A DNA stretch of 64,000 nt from Kribbella pratensis (GCF_004366075.1 NZ_SODU01000001.1:2253134-2317133), one strand, 5' to 3'. Positions 15,591 through 23,752 are shown, numbered from the stretch's first letter. Numbers and translations: made by a program. The notes: generated by a model not told the origin, from the letters alone.

Positions 15591-15992
15591 TCAGAGCTTG
15601 TGCGCCTCGTCGTTGGCGTGCAGCATCGGCGGCTGATGCGCGTGCGTGCCCAGCTGCTGCACGCCGGTGACCAGGCCGCCGGTCAGGTCGCCGGTGGCGA
15701 ACGACGTCTGCATCGTGAGTGCGGCCAGACCCGCGGACGAGTCCGACAGCTGCCGCTTGGCCAGCTCGCCGATGACGATCTCGAGACGCCGGCCGGCAGG
15801 GTCGACGTACACCAGGACCGAGCGGTCCGGGTCGTCCAGCTCGTTCAGCAGCTCGATGGCGAACGGACGGGTCTCCGAGTCCGCGCCGCCGACGTACACC
15901 GAGAAGTGCAGGCCGGAGGTCTCCTCGGCGTACCGGACGGCCTTCTCGATGTCGTAGAGCTGGTCCGGGGTGAATGCGTCACCAGCTGGCAC
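15591..15992 (-). CDS. DUF5130 family protein
   Basis: A 133-residue protein matching DUF5130 (M. tuberculosis Rv2468c family), a TPM-related fold of unknown function. Typical stretches are FTPDQLYDIEKAVRYAEETSG, FSVYVGG, DPDRSVLVYVDPAGRRLEIVIG and the C-terminal Gly-rich GDLTGGLVTGVQQLG. I choose GTG 15992, which has GGAGG six bases upstream and overlaps the stop of the small membrane protein by 14 bases. The longer frame to 16052 lacks such a site. Its place after pepN is conserved with mycobacteria. Confidence 0.82.
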   Translation of the reverse strand: MPAGDAFTPDQLYDIEKAVRYAEETSGLHFSVYVGGADSETRPFAIELLNELDDPDRSVLVYVDPAGRRLEIVIGELAKRQLSDSSAGLAALTMQTSFATGDLTGGLVTGVQQLGTHAHQPPMLHANDEAHKL

Positions 15993-16269
15993 TTGCGCCT
16001 CCGAGCGTGCGGGCGACGCCGGTGGCGGCAGTCGCGGTGGAACCGGGCGCACTGTTCAGCTCAGGCAGCTCGGGCAGGTTGGCCGGGTCCGGCTTGGTCG
16101 CCGTCGGTCCGTTGATCCAGACCGGCGGGGCCCACCAGGACAGGCCCGGGCGGTACCGCGGCCCGTTCGCGATCGACGACGCGAACACCAGCAGCGCCAG
16201 CACGGCGATGACCAGCACAGGAATCCCGACGAACACCAGCAACGAGTGCCCGGACAATTCGACAATCAC
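15979..16269 (-). CDS. small single-pass membrane protein (96 aa)
   Basis: Begins at GTG 16269 (M-I-V-E-L-S) and encodes one long membrane helix (residues about 8-30, LLVFVGIPVLVIAVLALLVF) followed by a short aromatic stretch (YRPGLSWWAPPVW) and a Pro/Ala-rich tail. A longer open frame upstream runs antisense through the M15-like gene and is not used. Its stop overlaps the DUF5130 start, so the two proteins are probably made together. Function unknown; a membrane tether for DUF5130 is a guess. Confidence 0.65.
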   Translation of the reverse strand: MIVELSGHSLLVFVGIPVLVIAVLALLVFASSIANGPRYRPGLSWWAPPVWINGPTATKPDPANLPELPELNSAPGSTATAATGVARTLGGASASW

Positions 16270-16288
16270 GGCCTGAAGCCTAGTACCT

Positions 16289-16324
16289 CCTGGACGGGAG
16301 GGGCCGACACCCCTCCCGTCCAGG
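16289..16324 (-). terminator. terminator hairpin after M15-like gene
   Basis: A perfect 15-bp stem (16289-16303 with 16310-16324) with a CCGACA loop lies between the M15-like gene and the start of the small membrane gene, both read leftward. It separates the two transcription units. Confidence 0.7.
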
Positions 16325-16336
16325 CCCAGCGACCGG

Positions 16337-16426
16337 TCAGCAGCCGCCGCAGTCCTCCACCACAACCTGCGCGAAGCGCGGCTGCTTGTTGTTCCTGTCA
16401 GCCTCCGCTTCAGCAGCCGCCGCAGT
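16337..16426 (-). repeat. 73-bp-spaced direct repeat of the CGGC-stop end of the M15-like gene
   Basis: The 17-base string TCAGCAGCCGCCGCAGT occurs at 16337-16353 and again at 16410-16426. The second copy encodes the true C-terminus (N-C-G-G-C-stop); the first would encode D-C-G-G-C-stop in a different frame. It looks like a remnant of a partial duplication of the 3' end. Confidence 0.6.
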
Positions 16427-16913
16427 TGTAGTAGGTGATGTCCCAGTGGCTTCCTTCGTCGGCGTAGATGTTGCCGGCGCCCGAGCGCCACTGGGCGGCG
16501 CCGTCGCCGCGGTTCGCGATCCGGGTGAACGTGTTGTGGATGTAGTTGCCGACACACGTGTACTTCGAGATGTCGACCTTGTACCCGTTCCAGTGGCTGT
16601 ACGTGCCGCTGGCGTGGCCCACCTCGGTGCCACCGGTGATGTTGACCGCGCACCCGCTGGCGGTCTTCAGCGTGCGCACGCCGTACACCGTGCTGTCGTT
16701 GATCTGCTCGAACGACGTGCAAGTGGAGTTGTAGCGGTCGGAGCAGCCACCGCTGGACGACCAGGTGATGCCGGCGGCCCGGAAGATCGAGGTCGCCTGC
16801 GAGTGCGTCAGCTTGGTCAGGGCGGACGCCTGCTCGACCGCCACCACGCCGGGCAGCAGGCCGACGACGACGGCGACGAGAGGTACGGCGACGCGACGGA
16901 GCAATGACTTCAT
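16410..16913 (-). CDS. secreted M15/DD-peptidase-like protein
   Basis: A 167-residue exported protein with a signal peptide (cleavage near residue 31, EQASA). The mature part has a zinc-peptidase pattern of the M15/hedgehog fold: S-H-W-N-G-Y-K-V-D (His107, Asp114) and D-E-G-S-H (Glu153, His156). These would be three zinc ligands and the catalytic Glu of a D-Ala-D-Ala type peptidase. Six Cys (57, 65, 88, 120, 164, 167) suggest disulfides, two of them in the terminal CGGC. The AAGGAG ribosome-binding site seven bases before ATG 16913 lies inside a 14-bp hairpin. The peptidase assignment is from motif spacing only. Confidence 0.65.
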   Translation of the reverse strand: MKSLLRRVAVPLVAVVVGLLPGVVAVEQASALTKLTHSQATSIFRAAGITWSSSGGCSDRYNSTCTSFEQINDSTVYGVRTLKTASGCAVNITGGTEVGHASGTYSHWNGYKVDISKYTCVGNYIHNTFTRIANRGDGAAQWRSGAGNIYADEGSHWDITYYNCGGC

Positions 16914-16918
16914 GGGGA

Positions 16919-16955
16919 CACTCCTTGAAATATGGGGCGGTTATTTCAAGGAGTG
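16919..16955 (-). promoter_or_regulatory. 5'-leader hairpin that buries the ribosome-binding site
   Basis: In the mRNA, CACTCCTTGAAATA (16955-16942) pairs perfectly with TATTTCAAGGAGTG (16932-16919) over 14 bp around a nine-base loop. The second arm contains the AAGGAG Shine-Dalgarno of the M15-like gene, seven bases before its ATG. Translation should therefore need the stem to open, by heat, a ligand, a protein or an sRNA. It could alternatively be a DNA operator or a weak terminator of the LPMO gene. Confidence 0.6.
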
Positions 16956-16994
16956 CACTGCCCAAGAAAGTTATTGGCGAAACCTCAGGTTGAA

Positions 16995-17594
16995 TTAGAA
17001 ACTAACATCCGAGCACTGGTAGAAGGCGTTCGCGGTGTCGGCGATGGTCCAGACCGCGAGGATCATGTGCCGTCCGGACCGACCGGTCGGGATCGTGCCC
17101 GGGTGCGACACGTCGCTCGGCGGCCGGGCACCGTTCATCGAGACGGTGAGGAAGGGATTCAGATCGAGCGCGGACCGGGTCAGCGGCTGCGTCGGATCCC
17201 AGCCCTGCTTGGTCATGTAGTACTTGAAGTCGGTGGTCGAGTGCGCCGCAGTCAGGTGCCACGAGAACGTGAACCCCTGGCCACCCTGGAGCTGTGTGGC
17301 CGGCCAGGCTCCGCCGCGCTGGTCGTCGAGCTCGGCGAACTGACCGAGCCCTGCCGAGCAGAGCTTCCCGTCCGCCGGACCACTCTGCGGGAAGCCCTTG
17401 GGGCCTTCGACGCTCTGCGGCTCCCACTGGATCTGCCCGCAGTTCGCGACGACCCCGTTCTGACAGTTCTTGGCCCGGCTGACCGGCCCGGTGGTGTACC
17501 CGTGGCCGTAGGCGAGCGGAACCGACGTACACACCGTCAAAGCGAGTGCTCCGACGGCAATTCCGGCCATGCTGAGTTTCCGTTGTCGCAGCAT
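16995..17594 (-). CDS. AA10 lytic polysaccharide monooxygenase (chitin/cellulose-binding)
   Basis: A 199-residue exported LPMO. The signal peptide ends ...PLAYG so that the mature protein starts with His31 (HGYTTGPVSRAKNCQNG), the first ligand of the copper histidine brace. The second His is in FSWHLTAAHSTTDF. Typical AA10 landmarks include CGQIQWEPQSVEGPKGFP and the C-terminal FYQCSDVSF. It oxidatively cleaves chitin or cellulose outside the cell. There is no carbohydrate-binding module. ATG 17594 has AGGAG six bases upstream; the longer frame is not used. It lies upstream of the M15-like gene on the same strand. Confidence 0.93.
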   Translation of the reverse strand: MLRQRKLSMAGIAVGALALTVCTSVPLAYGHGYTTGPVSRAKNCQNGVVANCGQIQWEPQSVEGPKGFPQSGPADGKLCSAGLGQFAELDDQRGGAWPATQLQGGQGFTFSWHLTAAHSTTDFKYYMTKQGWDPTQPLTRSALDLNPFLTVSMNGARPPSDVSHPGTIPTGRSGRHMILAVWTIADTANAFYQCSDVSF

Positions 17595-17644
17595 GCGAAC
17601 TCCTGCACTGTTGGGGCGGTGGACAGTGAAGGAAGGGCGCCTCT

Positions 17645-17698
17645 CCTGCTCAATAGAAAACAACCGTTCAAATCTATTGTCAACGGTTCGTGAGCAGG
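17645..17698 (-). promoter_or_regulatory. candidate LPMO promoter/operator with nested inverted repeats
   Basis: On the minus strand a TTGACA -35 box (17683-17678) lies about 85 bases above the LPMO start. It overlaps one arm of AACCGTT (17662-17668) / AACGGTT (17682-17688), which is itself nested in CCTGCTCA / TGAGCAGG (17645-17652, 17691-17698). The overlap suggests a regulator that controls access to the promoter. No -10 box is convincing. Confidence 0.4.
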
Positions 17699-17711
17699 CG
17701 AATACGGAAAG

Positions 17712-19829
17712 CTAGATGTTCAGCGCGCCGATCAACCGGCGGAGGCGCTGGTTGTTCGGCAGGTCCTCGATCAGCAGGGCCTCGCCCTCCGGCCCGCCGA
17801 GCGGCACCCGCCAGTTCGGGTACTCGTCCGTGGTGCCTGGCTGGTTCTGGGTACGCCGCTCCCCGACCGCATCCGTCAGCGCGACACCGACGAGCTTGGC
17901 GGGCGTGTGGGCGACGTACCGGTGCAGGGCCTCGACGATCCGCGCGACGTCGCCGTCGGTGTTGCTGAGCAGATGACGTTCGCGGAGCGCGTTGAGCCAG
18001 GCGTCACGGTCCGCCTCGTCGACAGCGAGCTCTTCCTCCACAGGGCGAGTCAACAGACCAAGACGGTTCCGCAGCTCCACGTGGTCGCCTGCGAGGTACC
18101 CGGCGGTCGGCGGCAGGTCGTGGGTGGTGACAGTGGCCAGGCACAGCTCCCGCCACCGCTCCGGCGCCAGCGGCTTCCCGTCGGCATCCCGCTCGAACCA
18201 CAACACCGACGTACCGAGAATGCCGCGTTCGGTCAGGTAGTCCCGCACCCAGGGCTCTACGGTGCCCAGGTCCTCGCCGATCACCGTCACGCCGGACCGC
18301 TGCGCCTCCAGCACCAGGATGCCGATCAGCGCTTCATGGTCGTATCGCACGTAGGTGCCCTCGGTAGGCCGCTCCGGCGACGTCACCCACCACAGCCGGA
18401 ACATCCCGAGGATGTGGTCGATCCGCAATCCGCCACCGTGCCGCATCACCGCACGCACCAGGTCCCGCCAAGCGGCGTACCCGGTCTCAGCCAGCGCGTT
18501 GGGCCGCCACGGCGGCTGCGACCAGTCCTGCCCCTGCTGGTTGAACGCGTCCGGCGGCGCACCCACGTGGATGTTCGGCGCCAGCACGTTCTGCAGCGCC
18601 CACGCGTCCGCACCGTCCGGATGCACACCGACGGCCAGGTCGTGTACGACGCCCAGCGACATGCCGGCCGCCTTCGCACGGGCCTGTGTCCGCGCGAGCT
18701 GCTCGTCGAGCTGCCACTGGAGCCAGCAGTGGAACTCCACCGCATCCGGGTTCTCGTTGCGGAAGGCAACGACCTCCGGTGTCGTCGGTTCCTGAAGCTC
18801 CTCGGGCCACTTGCTCCACTCCGGCCCGTGCACGTCGGCGATCGCGGCCCAGGTGGCGAAGTCGATCAGCCCCTGGCTCTCGCGGTCGCAATACGCGCCG
18901 TACTCCGCGATCCGCCCCACCGACGGCTGCACGCGGAACAACACCTGCAGTGCCTCACGCTTCGCCGCCCACACCGTGTCTCGGTCGAGTGCCGTCGAGT
19001 CCTCACTGAGTGCCCGTGCCTGCAGGGCCAGCGTCCGGACCCGGTCGCGCTCCGCCGGGGCCAGGTCGCCGTACTCCTCGATGTCCTCGATCCGCAGGTA
19101 GATCGGGTTCGCGAAGCGCCGCGACGCCGGCAGGTACGGCGAGGGCTCCATGCGGCCCGCCAGCTCCGCAGCGTGCAGCGGGTTCACCAGCACGAAACCG
19201 GCGCCCAGGTCGTGCGCCGACCACGCGGCCAGGTCGGCCAGGTCGTGCAGATCGCCGATGCCCCAGGAGCGCCGGGAGCGAACGGAGTACAGCTGCAGCA
19301 CCCAGCCCCAGGTGCGGTGCAGCTTCTCCGGCTCCAGTTTCGTCGGCGTGACGATCAGCGTGCTGACCGAGATCTCCGGGTTGGTACCGATCCGTGCGCA
19401 CAGCCGGTGGTACCCGAGCGGAAGGTCCCCCGGCAGCTGGAACGTCGCCTCACCGACCTGTACGCCGTCGACCCACTCCGGCTCGACCCAGTGGTCCTGC
19501 TGCGGGATGTCCCGCCGCTGACCGCCGTCCTCGAGGTCGACCCACACCTCCGCAGACGACCCGTGCGGCAGGTGTACGGCGAACCACGGGGTCCAGCCCT
19601 CCCGCATCACCACAGTGGCGGGCAACGTACGACGCCAGCGCGCCTGCTGGTGCTCGGCCAACGCCAGGGCTGCCTTCTCCGGTGTCGACGCGTCCACACC
19701 GAGTGCCGCGAGTACGTCGGCCACGACCTCACTGGAGACGATCACATGCTCGCCCTGCCAGTTCCAGTACTCCGTCGCCACGCCATGGGCGACCGCTAGC
19801 TCGACAAGGTCCGGAGTGGGAGCAGTCAC
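17712..19829 (-). CDS. malQ: 4-alpha-glucanotransferase (GH77 amylomaltase)
   Basis: A 705-residue GH77 enzyme that transfers alpha-1,4-glucan chains during maltodextrin and glycogen metabolism. The nucleophile Asp is in GGLRIDHILGMFRLWW (about Asp470) and the acid/base Glu in VIGEDLGTV (about Glu519). YLPASRRFANPIYLRI and VTTHDLPPTAGY are further GH77 landmarks. The extra N-terminal 160 residues match the longer actinobacterial and enterobacterial MalQ form. It stands alone, with no other glycogen gene in view, and is convergent with nothing close. The start at 19829 has no strong ribosome-binding site. Confidence 0.93.
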   Translation of the reverse strand: MTAPTPDLVELAVAHGVATEYWNWQGEHVIVSSEVVADVLAALGVDASTPEKAALALAEHQQARWRRTLPATVVMREGWTPWFAVHLPHGSSAEVWVDLEDGGQRRDIPQQDHWVEPEWVDGVQVGEATFQLPGDLPLGYHRLCARIGTNPEISVSTLIVTPTKLEPEKLHRTWGWVLQLYSVRSRRSWGIGDLHDLADLAAWSAHDLGAGFVLVNPLHAAELAGRMEPSPYLPASRRFANPIYLRIEDIEEYGDLAPAERDRVRTLALQARALSEDSTALDRDTVWAAKREALQVLFRVQPSVGRIAEYGAYCDRESQGLIDFATWAAIADVHGPEWSKWPEELQEPTTPEVVAFRNENPDAVEFHCWLQWQLDEQLARTQARAKAAGMSLGVVHDLAVGVHPDGADAWALQNVLAPNIHVGAPPDAFNQQGQDWSQPPWRPNALAETGYAAWRDLVRAVMRHGGGLRIDHILGMFRLWWVTSPERPTEGTYVRYDHEALIGILVLEAQRSGVTVIGEDLGTVEPWVRDYLTERGILGTSVLWFERDADGKPLAPERWRELCLATVTTHDLPPTAGYLAGDHVELRNRLGLLTRPVEEELAVDEADRDAWLNALRERHLLSNTDGDVARIVEALHRYVAHTPAKLVGVALTDAVGERRTQNQPGTTDEYPNWRVPLGGPEGEALLIEDLPNNQRLRRLIGALNI

Positions 19830-19882
19830 CCCAGCGAGTCTGCCGCATCAACGCCACCAACGGCCAAACGGCGCGCGTTGCG

Positions 19883-20887
19883 CTACTCGTTCGGGCGGCG
19901 GCGGCTCAGCATCAGTACGGCGAGCAGGAGGACTGCGCTGGCTACGACGAGGCCGATGGCCACGCCGGCAAGGTTGTCGGTCAGCTGGTACAGGGCGGTC
20001 GGCCAGATGACCAGGAGGATCGAGCAGCCCACCACGGCGTACGCCGGACGCCGTGTCCGCCCGTACGCGACCAGCAACGCCGCAGGTCCCGCCGTACCGA
20101 CAGCGAGTGCCATGATCTCGCCGCGCTCCTGCACCAGCCAGCAGATCGAGGAACTGAACATCGCCGCTCCGGCCAGTGACCACGACGTCACCTGATCGCG
20201 GACCAGACCCAGCATCGCGAAGACGAACGCGACGAGGATGAAACCGGTGCCGGCGATCCCTGCGCTGTTGGCAGCCGATCCGGTGTCCGGAGTGAGGACA
20301 TCTGCCGTGATCACCAACACACCCACGGCCAGGATCCCAAACGTTGCCACAAGCAACGAAGGCTCCTTGAGCCACCACAGTCCACCGGCGGCCAGGGCCA
20401 GCGCGACCGCCACCCCGACGACCCGCCCGGCCTCCCCCTCGATCGCCACGAACGTCGCGAACCCGGCCACACAACACCCCAGGGCGGCGAGCGCCGAACT
20501 CAGCTGCTCCCGGCGCCGCAGCAGCGCCAGCACCACGGCCGAACCGAGCAGGGCGACCGCGGCCGCCGAACCGGTGGTGATCCGCGCGGCACGCCCCATC
20601 TCGCCCCAGTTCGCCAGGGTCAGGAGCGCGACCGCACCGAGCAACAAGGCGCCGCCGATGTAGCCGAGCACCTCGACCAGCGCGCTGGTGTGGCCCGCAA
20701 CGGGCAGCGGCTCCGCCTCGGCCGGCTCAGGCCCCTCGGGCTCCTGCGGCGGGCGCGGCCGGCCCGGGTCCGCGAGTGCCGCGTCGATCTCCGCGTCGGC
20801 GGCATCCCGGATCGAGTCGGCCTGGTACTGGCGCAGCACACCAGCACTCACGAGCCTGGAAAGCTCGTCGTCCAGCCGGCTCGACAT
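19883..20887 (-). CDS. polytopic membrane protein, DUF2157-like
   Basis: A 334-residue protein with a cytosolic N-terminal segment (SRLDDELSRLVSAGVLRQYQADSIRDAAD, a short helical domain), an acidic/Pro linker, and about ten membrane helices. The N-terminal 'sheath' followed by paired helices resembles the DUF2157/DUF2339 group of predicted membrane proteins of unknown role. ATG 20887 is chosen with AAGGAG ten bases upstream. It is divergent from the MscS gene, with only 44 bases between starts, so they share a promoter region. Confidence 0.72.
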   Translation of the reverse strand: MSSRLDDELSRLVSAGVLRQYQADSIRDAADAEIDAALADPGRPRPPQEPEGPEPAEAEPLPVAGHTSALVEVLGYIGGALLLGAVALLTLANWGEMGRAARITTGSAAAVALLGSAVVLALLRRREQLSSALAALGCCVAGFATFVAIEGEAGRVVGVAVALALAAGGLWWLKEPSLLVATFGILAVGVLVITADVLTPDTGSAANSAGIAGTGFILVAFVFAMLGLVRDQVTSWSLAGAAMFSSSICWLVQERGEIMALAVGTAGPAALLVAYGRTRRPAYAVVGCSILLVIWPTALYQLTDNLAGVAIGLVVASAVLLLAVLMLSRRRPNE

Positions 20888-20931
20888 GCTTTTCCGTCTC
20901 CTTGTCTGTCCTACTAACATCAGGCGGCGAG

Positions 20932-21720
20932 ATGCCTATTCTGACCAGCTACCTTGTGTCCTTAGTCAGTCACCCCCTGTTTTCACCGTTGCTGAGCCTG
21001 CCAGATGCCTTCCCGACCTTCTTCCGGACCGGCAACGACGGCAAGCTGGAGGTGACCGACCAGGTCGTCGTCGTGCCTGCTCGGATCGCCGGCCTGATCA
21101 TCGGCTTCTTCGTGCTCCGCTGGCTGCTGCACAAGGTGATCCGGCGGTTCGCCCGGCGGACCGGCAACGGCACCGTGGCCGGTGTCCTGGCCAAGTCGAA
21201 GCTCGGCCAGGGGTTCGTGGAGAGCACGCTCGCCACCGAGCGCCGGTCCCAGCGCGCCGAGACGATCGCCTCGCTGCTGTGCAGTGCGGTCACCATCGTG
21301 CTGAGTGCCGTCCTGGTGGTGATGGTGCTCGCCGAGCTCGGCTTCAACATCATGCCCGTGATCGCGTCCGCGAGCATCATCGGCGTGGCGCTCGGGTTCG
21401 GCGCGCAGACGCTCGTGAAGGACTTCCTGGCCGGCGTGTTCATGATCTTCGAGGACCAGTACGGCGTCGGCGACCTGATCGACATGGAGAAGGCGACCGG
21501 CGTCGTGGTCGCGGTGGGCCTGCGGATCACCACCCTGCGCGGCGAGGACGGCACCACCTGGTACGTCCGCAACGGCGAAGTGCTCCGAGTCGGCAACCTG
21601 ACCAGCCGCGACCCGAACAGCGGCGCCTCCTCCGGTGTCGGTTCCGCCACCGAGAAGGAAGAAGAGGTCAAGACCGACGAAGGTGTGGCGAGCGGTAAGC
21701 AGGACGAAAGCCGACGCTGA
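20932..21720 (+). CDS. MscS-family mechanosensitive channel
   Basis: A 262-residue small-conductance mechanosensitive channel. Three membrane helices are followed by the pore helix and beta domain: ASIIGVALGFGAQTLVKDFL and GVFMIFEDQYGVGDLIDM are the MscS signature, then RGEDGTTWYVRNGEVLRVGN. The usual C-terminal alpha/beta vestibule is replaced by a short acidic/lysine tail (EKEEEVKTDEG). It would release solutes on hypo-osmotic shock. ATG 20932 is taken as the start; the frame is open much further upstream, but that runs antisense through the neighbour. Confidence 0.88.
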   Translation: MPILTSYLVSLVSHPLFSPLLSLPDAFPTFFRTGNDGKLEVTDQVVVVPARIAGLIIGFFVLRWLLHKVIRRFARRTGNGTVAGVLAKSKLGQGFVESTLATERRSQRAETIASLLCSAVTIVLSAVLVVMVLAELGFNIMPVIASASIIGVALGFGAQTLVKDFLAGVFMIFEDQYGVGDLIDMEKATGVVVAVGLRITTLRGEDGTTWYVRNGEVLRVGNLTSRDPNSGASSGVGSATEKEEEVKTDEGVASGKQDESRR

Positions 21721-22363
21721 GGTACAGGCGCTCGGCGTCCGAACCCTCGACCACCTGCAAGGTGAGCCGCCCACCGGCCGCGTCCCGGCGCGCCTGCGCG
21801 AGCAGCCGCGTCGCCAGACCTCGGCCGCGGTACTGCGGTTTGGTCGCGACCGCGTACACGCCGGCGACCGACCCGGTCCGCAGTACCAACGTGATCGAGG
21901 CCGGATCCCCATCCACGCGTAGCAGGTAGAGCGACTGGGCGGGCTCCCGGTAGTTCTGCAAGGCCTGCTCGACGAACATCTTCTGCCACCAGTCGTAGTC
22001 CGGCTCCCCCACGTCGAGAAACACCGCACTCTGGACCTCGGCGAACGCCACCGCGTCCGCCTCCGTGTCGATCGCAGCCACCGGCTCTCCAACCGCTGCC
22101 CCGGCCGGCGCCTCCATGTGCACCAGCACCTCGGCAGCCTCGAACCCCGCCGCGGCCAACCGCTCTTCCCACCCCGCTCCGCTCCAGGGCACGAGCCGAA
22201 CGGTCCGCACGTCGGCCGGAATCATCGCATCGGGCGTGAGTGGTATCCACGCGGAGAACTCCTCCGACTCCCCGACCACCGCGATCGCCTCGGCGGACCG
22301 TCGTACCGAACCTCGATGGGCGGCGAGGAAGGCGAGGTGGTTGTCGAGCAAGGCATCAAGCAT
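21668..22363 (-). CDS. GNAT family N-acetyltransferase
   Basis: A 231-residue protein with a C-terminal GNAT domain: VAGVYAVATKPQYRGRGLATRLL supplies the acetyl-CoA pyrophosphate loop (Q-Y-R-G-R-G-L-A) and AERLYLSVGFRPAYR the final strands. The N-terminal half is a degenerate GNAT-like region. The substrate is unknown. Start taken at ATG 22363; a GTG at 22378 is possible. It overlaps the 3' end of the MscS gene by about 50 bp on the opposite strand. A terminator separates it from osmC. Confidence 0.78.
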   Translation of the reverse strand: MLDALLDNHLAFLAAHRGSVRRSAEAIAVVGESEEFSAWIPLTPDAMIPADVRTVRLVPWSGAGWEERLAAAGFEAAEVLVHMEAPAGAAVGEPVAAIDTEADAVAFAEVQSAVFLDVGEPDYDWWQKMFVEQALQNYREPAQSLYLLRVDGDPASITLVLRTGSVAGVYAVATKPQYRGRGLATRLLAQARRDAAGGRLTLQVVEGSDAERLYLSVGFRPAYRSPHLRRS

Positions 22364-22392
22364 GCGCAGAGTCTGCACGGCCCCACCGACAA

Positions 22393-22428
22393 AACGCCTC
22401 CCGCGCAGGACTCTGCGCGGGAGGCGTT
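22393..22428 (-). terminator. intrinsic terminator of osmC
   Basis: A 16-bp stem (22393-22408 with 22413-22428) with a GACT loop is followed on the minus strand by GTTTTG. It is 14 bases past the osmC stop, and the short T-run makes the direction clear. Confidence 0.85.
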
Positions 22429-22441
22429 CGGGGCCGGAGGC

Positions 22442-22873
22442 TCAGGCGGTGAAGGTGACGTCCAGGGTGATGGTCGTGCCGGTCAGTGCCTGCGAGACCG
22501 GGCAGTTCTTCTTCGCGCCCTCGGCGAACTCGGCGAACTCGTCGGCGGTCAGGCCGGGGACGTTGCCGTTCACGGACAGCTTGATGCCGGTGATGCCCTC
22601 ACCGGGCTGGAAGGTCACGTCGGCCTGGGTGTCCAGCGACGCCGGCGGGTTGCCGGCCTGCGCGAGCGCGTGCGACAGCGCCATCGAGAAGCACGCCGAG
22701 TGCGCAGCGCCGAGCAGCTCCTCGGGGCTGGTCCGGCCGCTCGCCTCCGGCTCGGTGCGCGCGGCCCAGGTCACGTCGAAGGAGCCCAGCCCGGACGACT
22801 CCAGGTTGACCTGACCGCCGCCCTCCAGCAGCGAGCCTTCCCAGTGGGCCTTGGCGGTACGGGTAGCAGCCAT
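22442..22873 (-). CDS. OsmC/Ohr family peroxiredoxin
   Basis: A 143-residue OsmC-type thiol peroxidase that reduces organic hydroperoxides. The two redox Cys are in LLGAAHSACFSMAL and EGAKKNCPVSQAL, with the family's typical order and spacing. RTSPEELLGAAHSACF is characteristic of OsmC rather than Ohr. It starts at ATG 22873 with a strong upstream purine run (AAGGAGAAACACG). It lies just downstream of the haemoglobin gene on the same strand, a plausible oxidative-stress pairing. A terminator follows. Confidence 0.92.
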   Translation of the reverse strand: MAATRTAKAHWEGSLLEGGGQVNLESSGLGSFDVTWAARTEPEASGRTSPEELLGAAHSACFSMALSHALAQAGNPPASLDTQADVTFQPGEGITGIKLSVNGNVPGLTADEFAEFAEGAKKNCPVSQALTGTTITLDVTFTA

Positions 22874-22899
22874 GCTCGTGTTTCTCCTTAGAAGAAGGT

Positions 22900-23319
22900 T
22901 CAGCGGCCGGACACGTCGATCGCGCCCGGGTACTGCGGTTCGTCGGTGTTCACCATGCTGTGGGCGGCCATCACCATGTAGCGCCAGATCTCCTCGTCCC
23001 GCTCCGGGGACAGGCCGATCTCGTCGAGCGCGGCCCGCATGTGGCCGAGCCAGCGGTCCCGCGCGGTCGGGGTGACGGCGAACGGGGCGTGCCGCATCCG
23101 CAGCCGGGGGTGCCCACGCTGCTCGGAGTACGTCTTGGGGCCGCCCCAGTACTGCTCCAGGAACATCCGGAAGCGCACCTCGGCCGGACCGAGGTCCTCC
23201 TCCGGGTACATCGCCCGCAGTTCCGGGTCGGCGGCAACACCACGGTAGAACGCTGCCACCAATCGGTGGAAGGTCTCCGCCCCACCGACGGCGTCGTAGA
23301 AGCTCTGCTGCTCAGTCAT
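22900..23319 (-). CDS. glbO: group II truncated haemoglobin (trHbO)
   Basis: A 139-residue 2-on-2 globin. The proximal His is in [10 protein letters not shown], the group II Trp in RDRWLGHM, and [19 protein letters not shown] is the family N-terminus. M. tuberculosis GlbO (Rv2470) has the same pattern and the same genomic surroundings. It binds O2 and may take part in redox or NO protection at the membrane. It is followed by osmC at 27 bases and preceded by the thioesterase pair. Length is typical. Confidence 0.93.
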   Translation of the reverse strand: MTEQQSFYDAVGGAETFHRLVAAFYRGVAADPELRAMYPEEDLGPAEVRFRMFLEQYWGGPKTYSEQRGHPRLRMRHAPFAVTPTARDRWLGHMRAALDEIGLSPERDEEIWRYMVMAAHSMVNTDEPQYPGAIDVSGR

Positions 23320-23335
23320 CTCGGGATCTAGTCTC

Positions 23336-23752
23336 TCAAGTGGTCACAAGATGCTTGAGCAGGGCTGCCCGTTCGGGGTCTCCGAGGGGTCGTTTCGCAT
23401 GCGTCGTACCGTCCACGGCGACGATCACCGACTCCGCCTTGGCATACACGTCCTCCGACTCGCCACTGCGATCGACGATCCGCGAGCCGAGCGTGTACGA
23501 CGACGTACCGACGGATGCGATCCACACGTCCACGTCGTACGGCGGGTGCCGCAGCAGGATCGGCCGCAGGTAGTCGACCGTCTGGCTGACCAGCACGCAC
23601 GGGTACTGCGCGAAGAAGTCGCCCGTGGTCTCCATCACCTGCCCGAGGAACGCGATCCGGGCCTCCTGCAGGTAGTCGAAGTACCGCACGTTGTTCACGT
23701 GGTCGTACGAGTCGATGTCCGACCATCGCACCAGAACAGGGTGTGTGTACAT
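23336..23752 (-). CDS. acyl-CoA thioesterase, 4HBT hotdog family (copy 2)
   Basis: A 138-residue hotdog-fold thioesterase. The catalytic region is [20 protein letters not shown] with the Asp/His/Asn pattern of 4-hydroxybenzoyl-CoA thioesterase-type enzymes. It hydrolyses acyl-CoA to free acid and CoA. ATG 23752 overlaps the stop of the upstream thioesterase (TGATG), so the two hotdog proteins are translationally coupled and may form mixed tetramers. It sits next to glbO; the related mycobacterial gene is Rv2475c by my recollection. Confidence 0.85.
   Translation of the reverse strand: MYTHPVLVRWSDIDSYDHVNNVRYFDYLQEARIAFLGQVMETTGDFFAQYPCVLVSQTVDYLRPILLRHPPYDVDVWIASVGTSSYTLGSRIVDRSGESEDVYAKAESVIVAVDGTTHAKRPLGDPERAALLKHLVTT

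Noticed and set aside
17907..19799. 630-residue frame antisense to malQ
   Set aside because: Shadow coding caused by GC3 bias; malQ is unambiguous.
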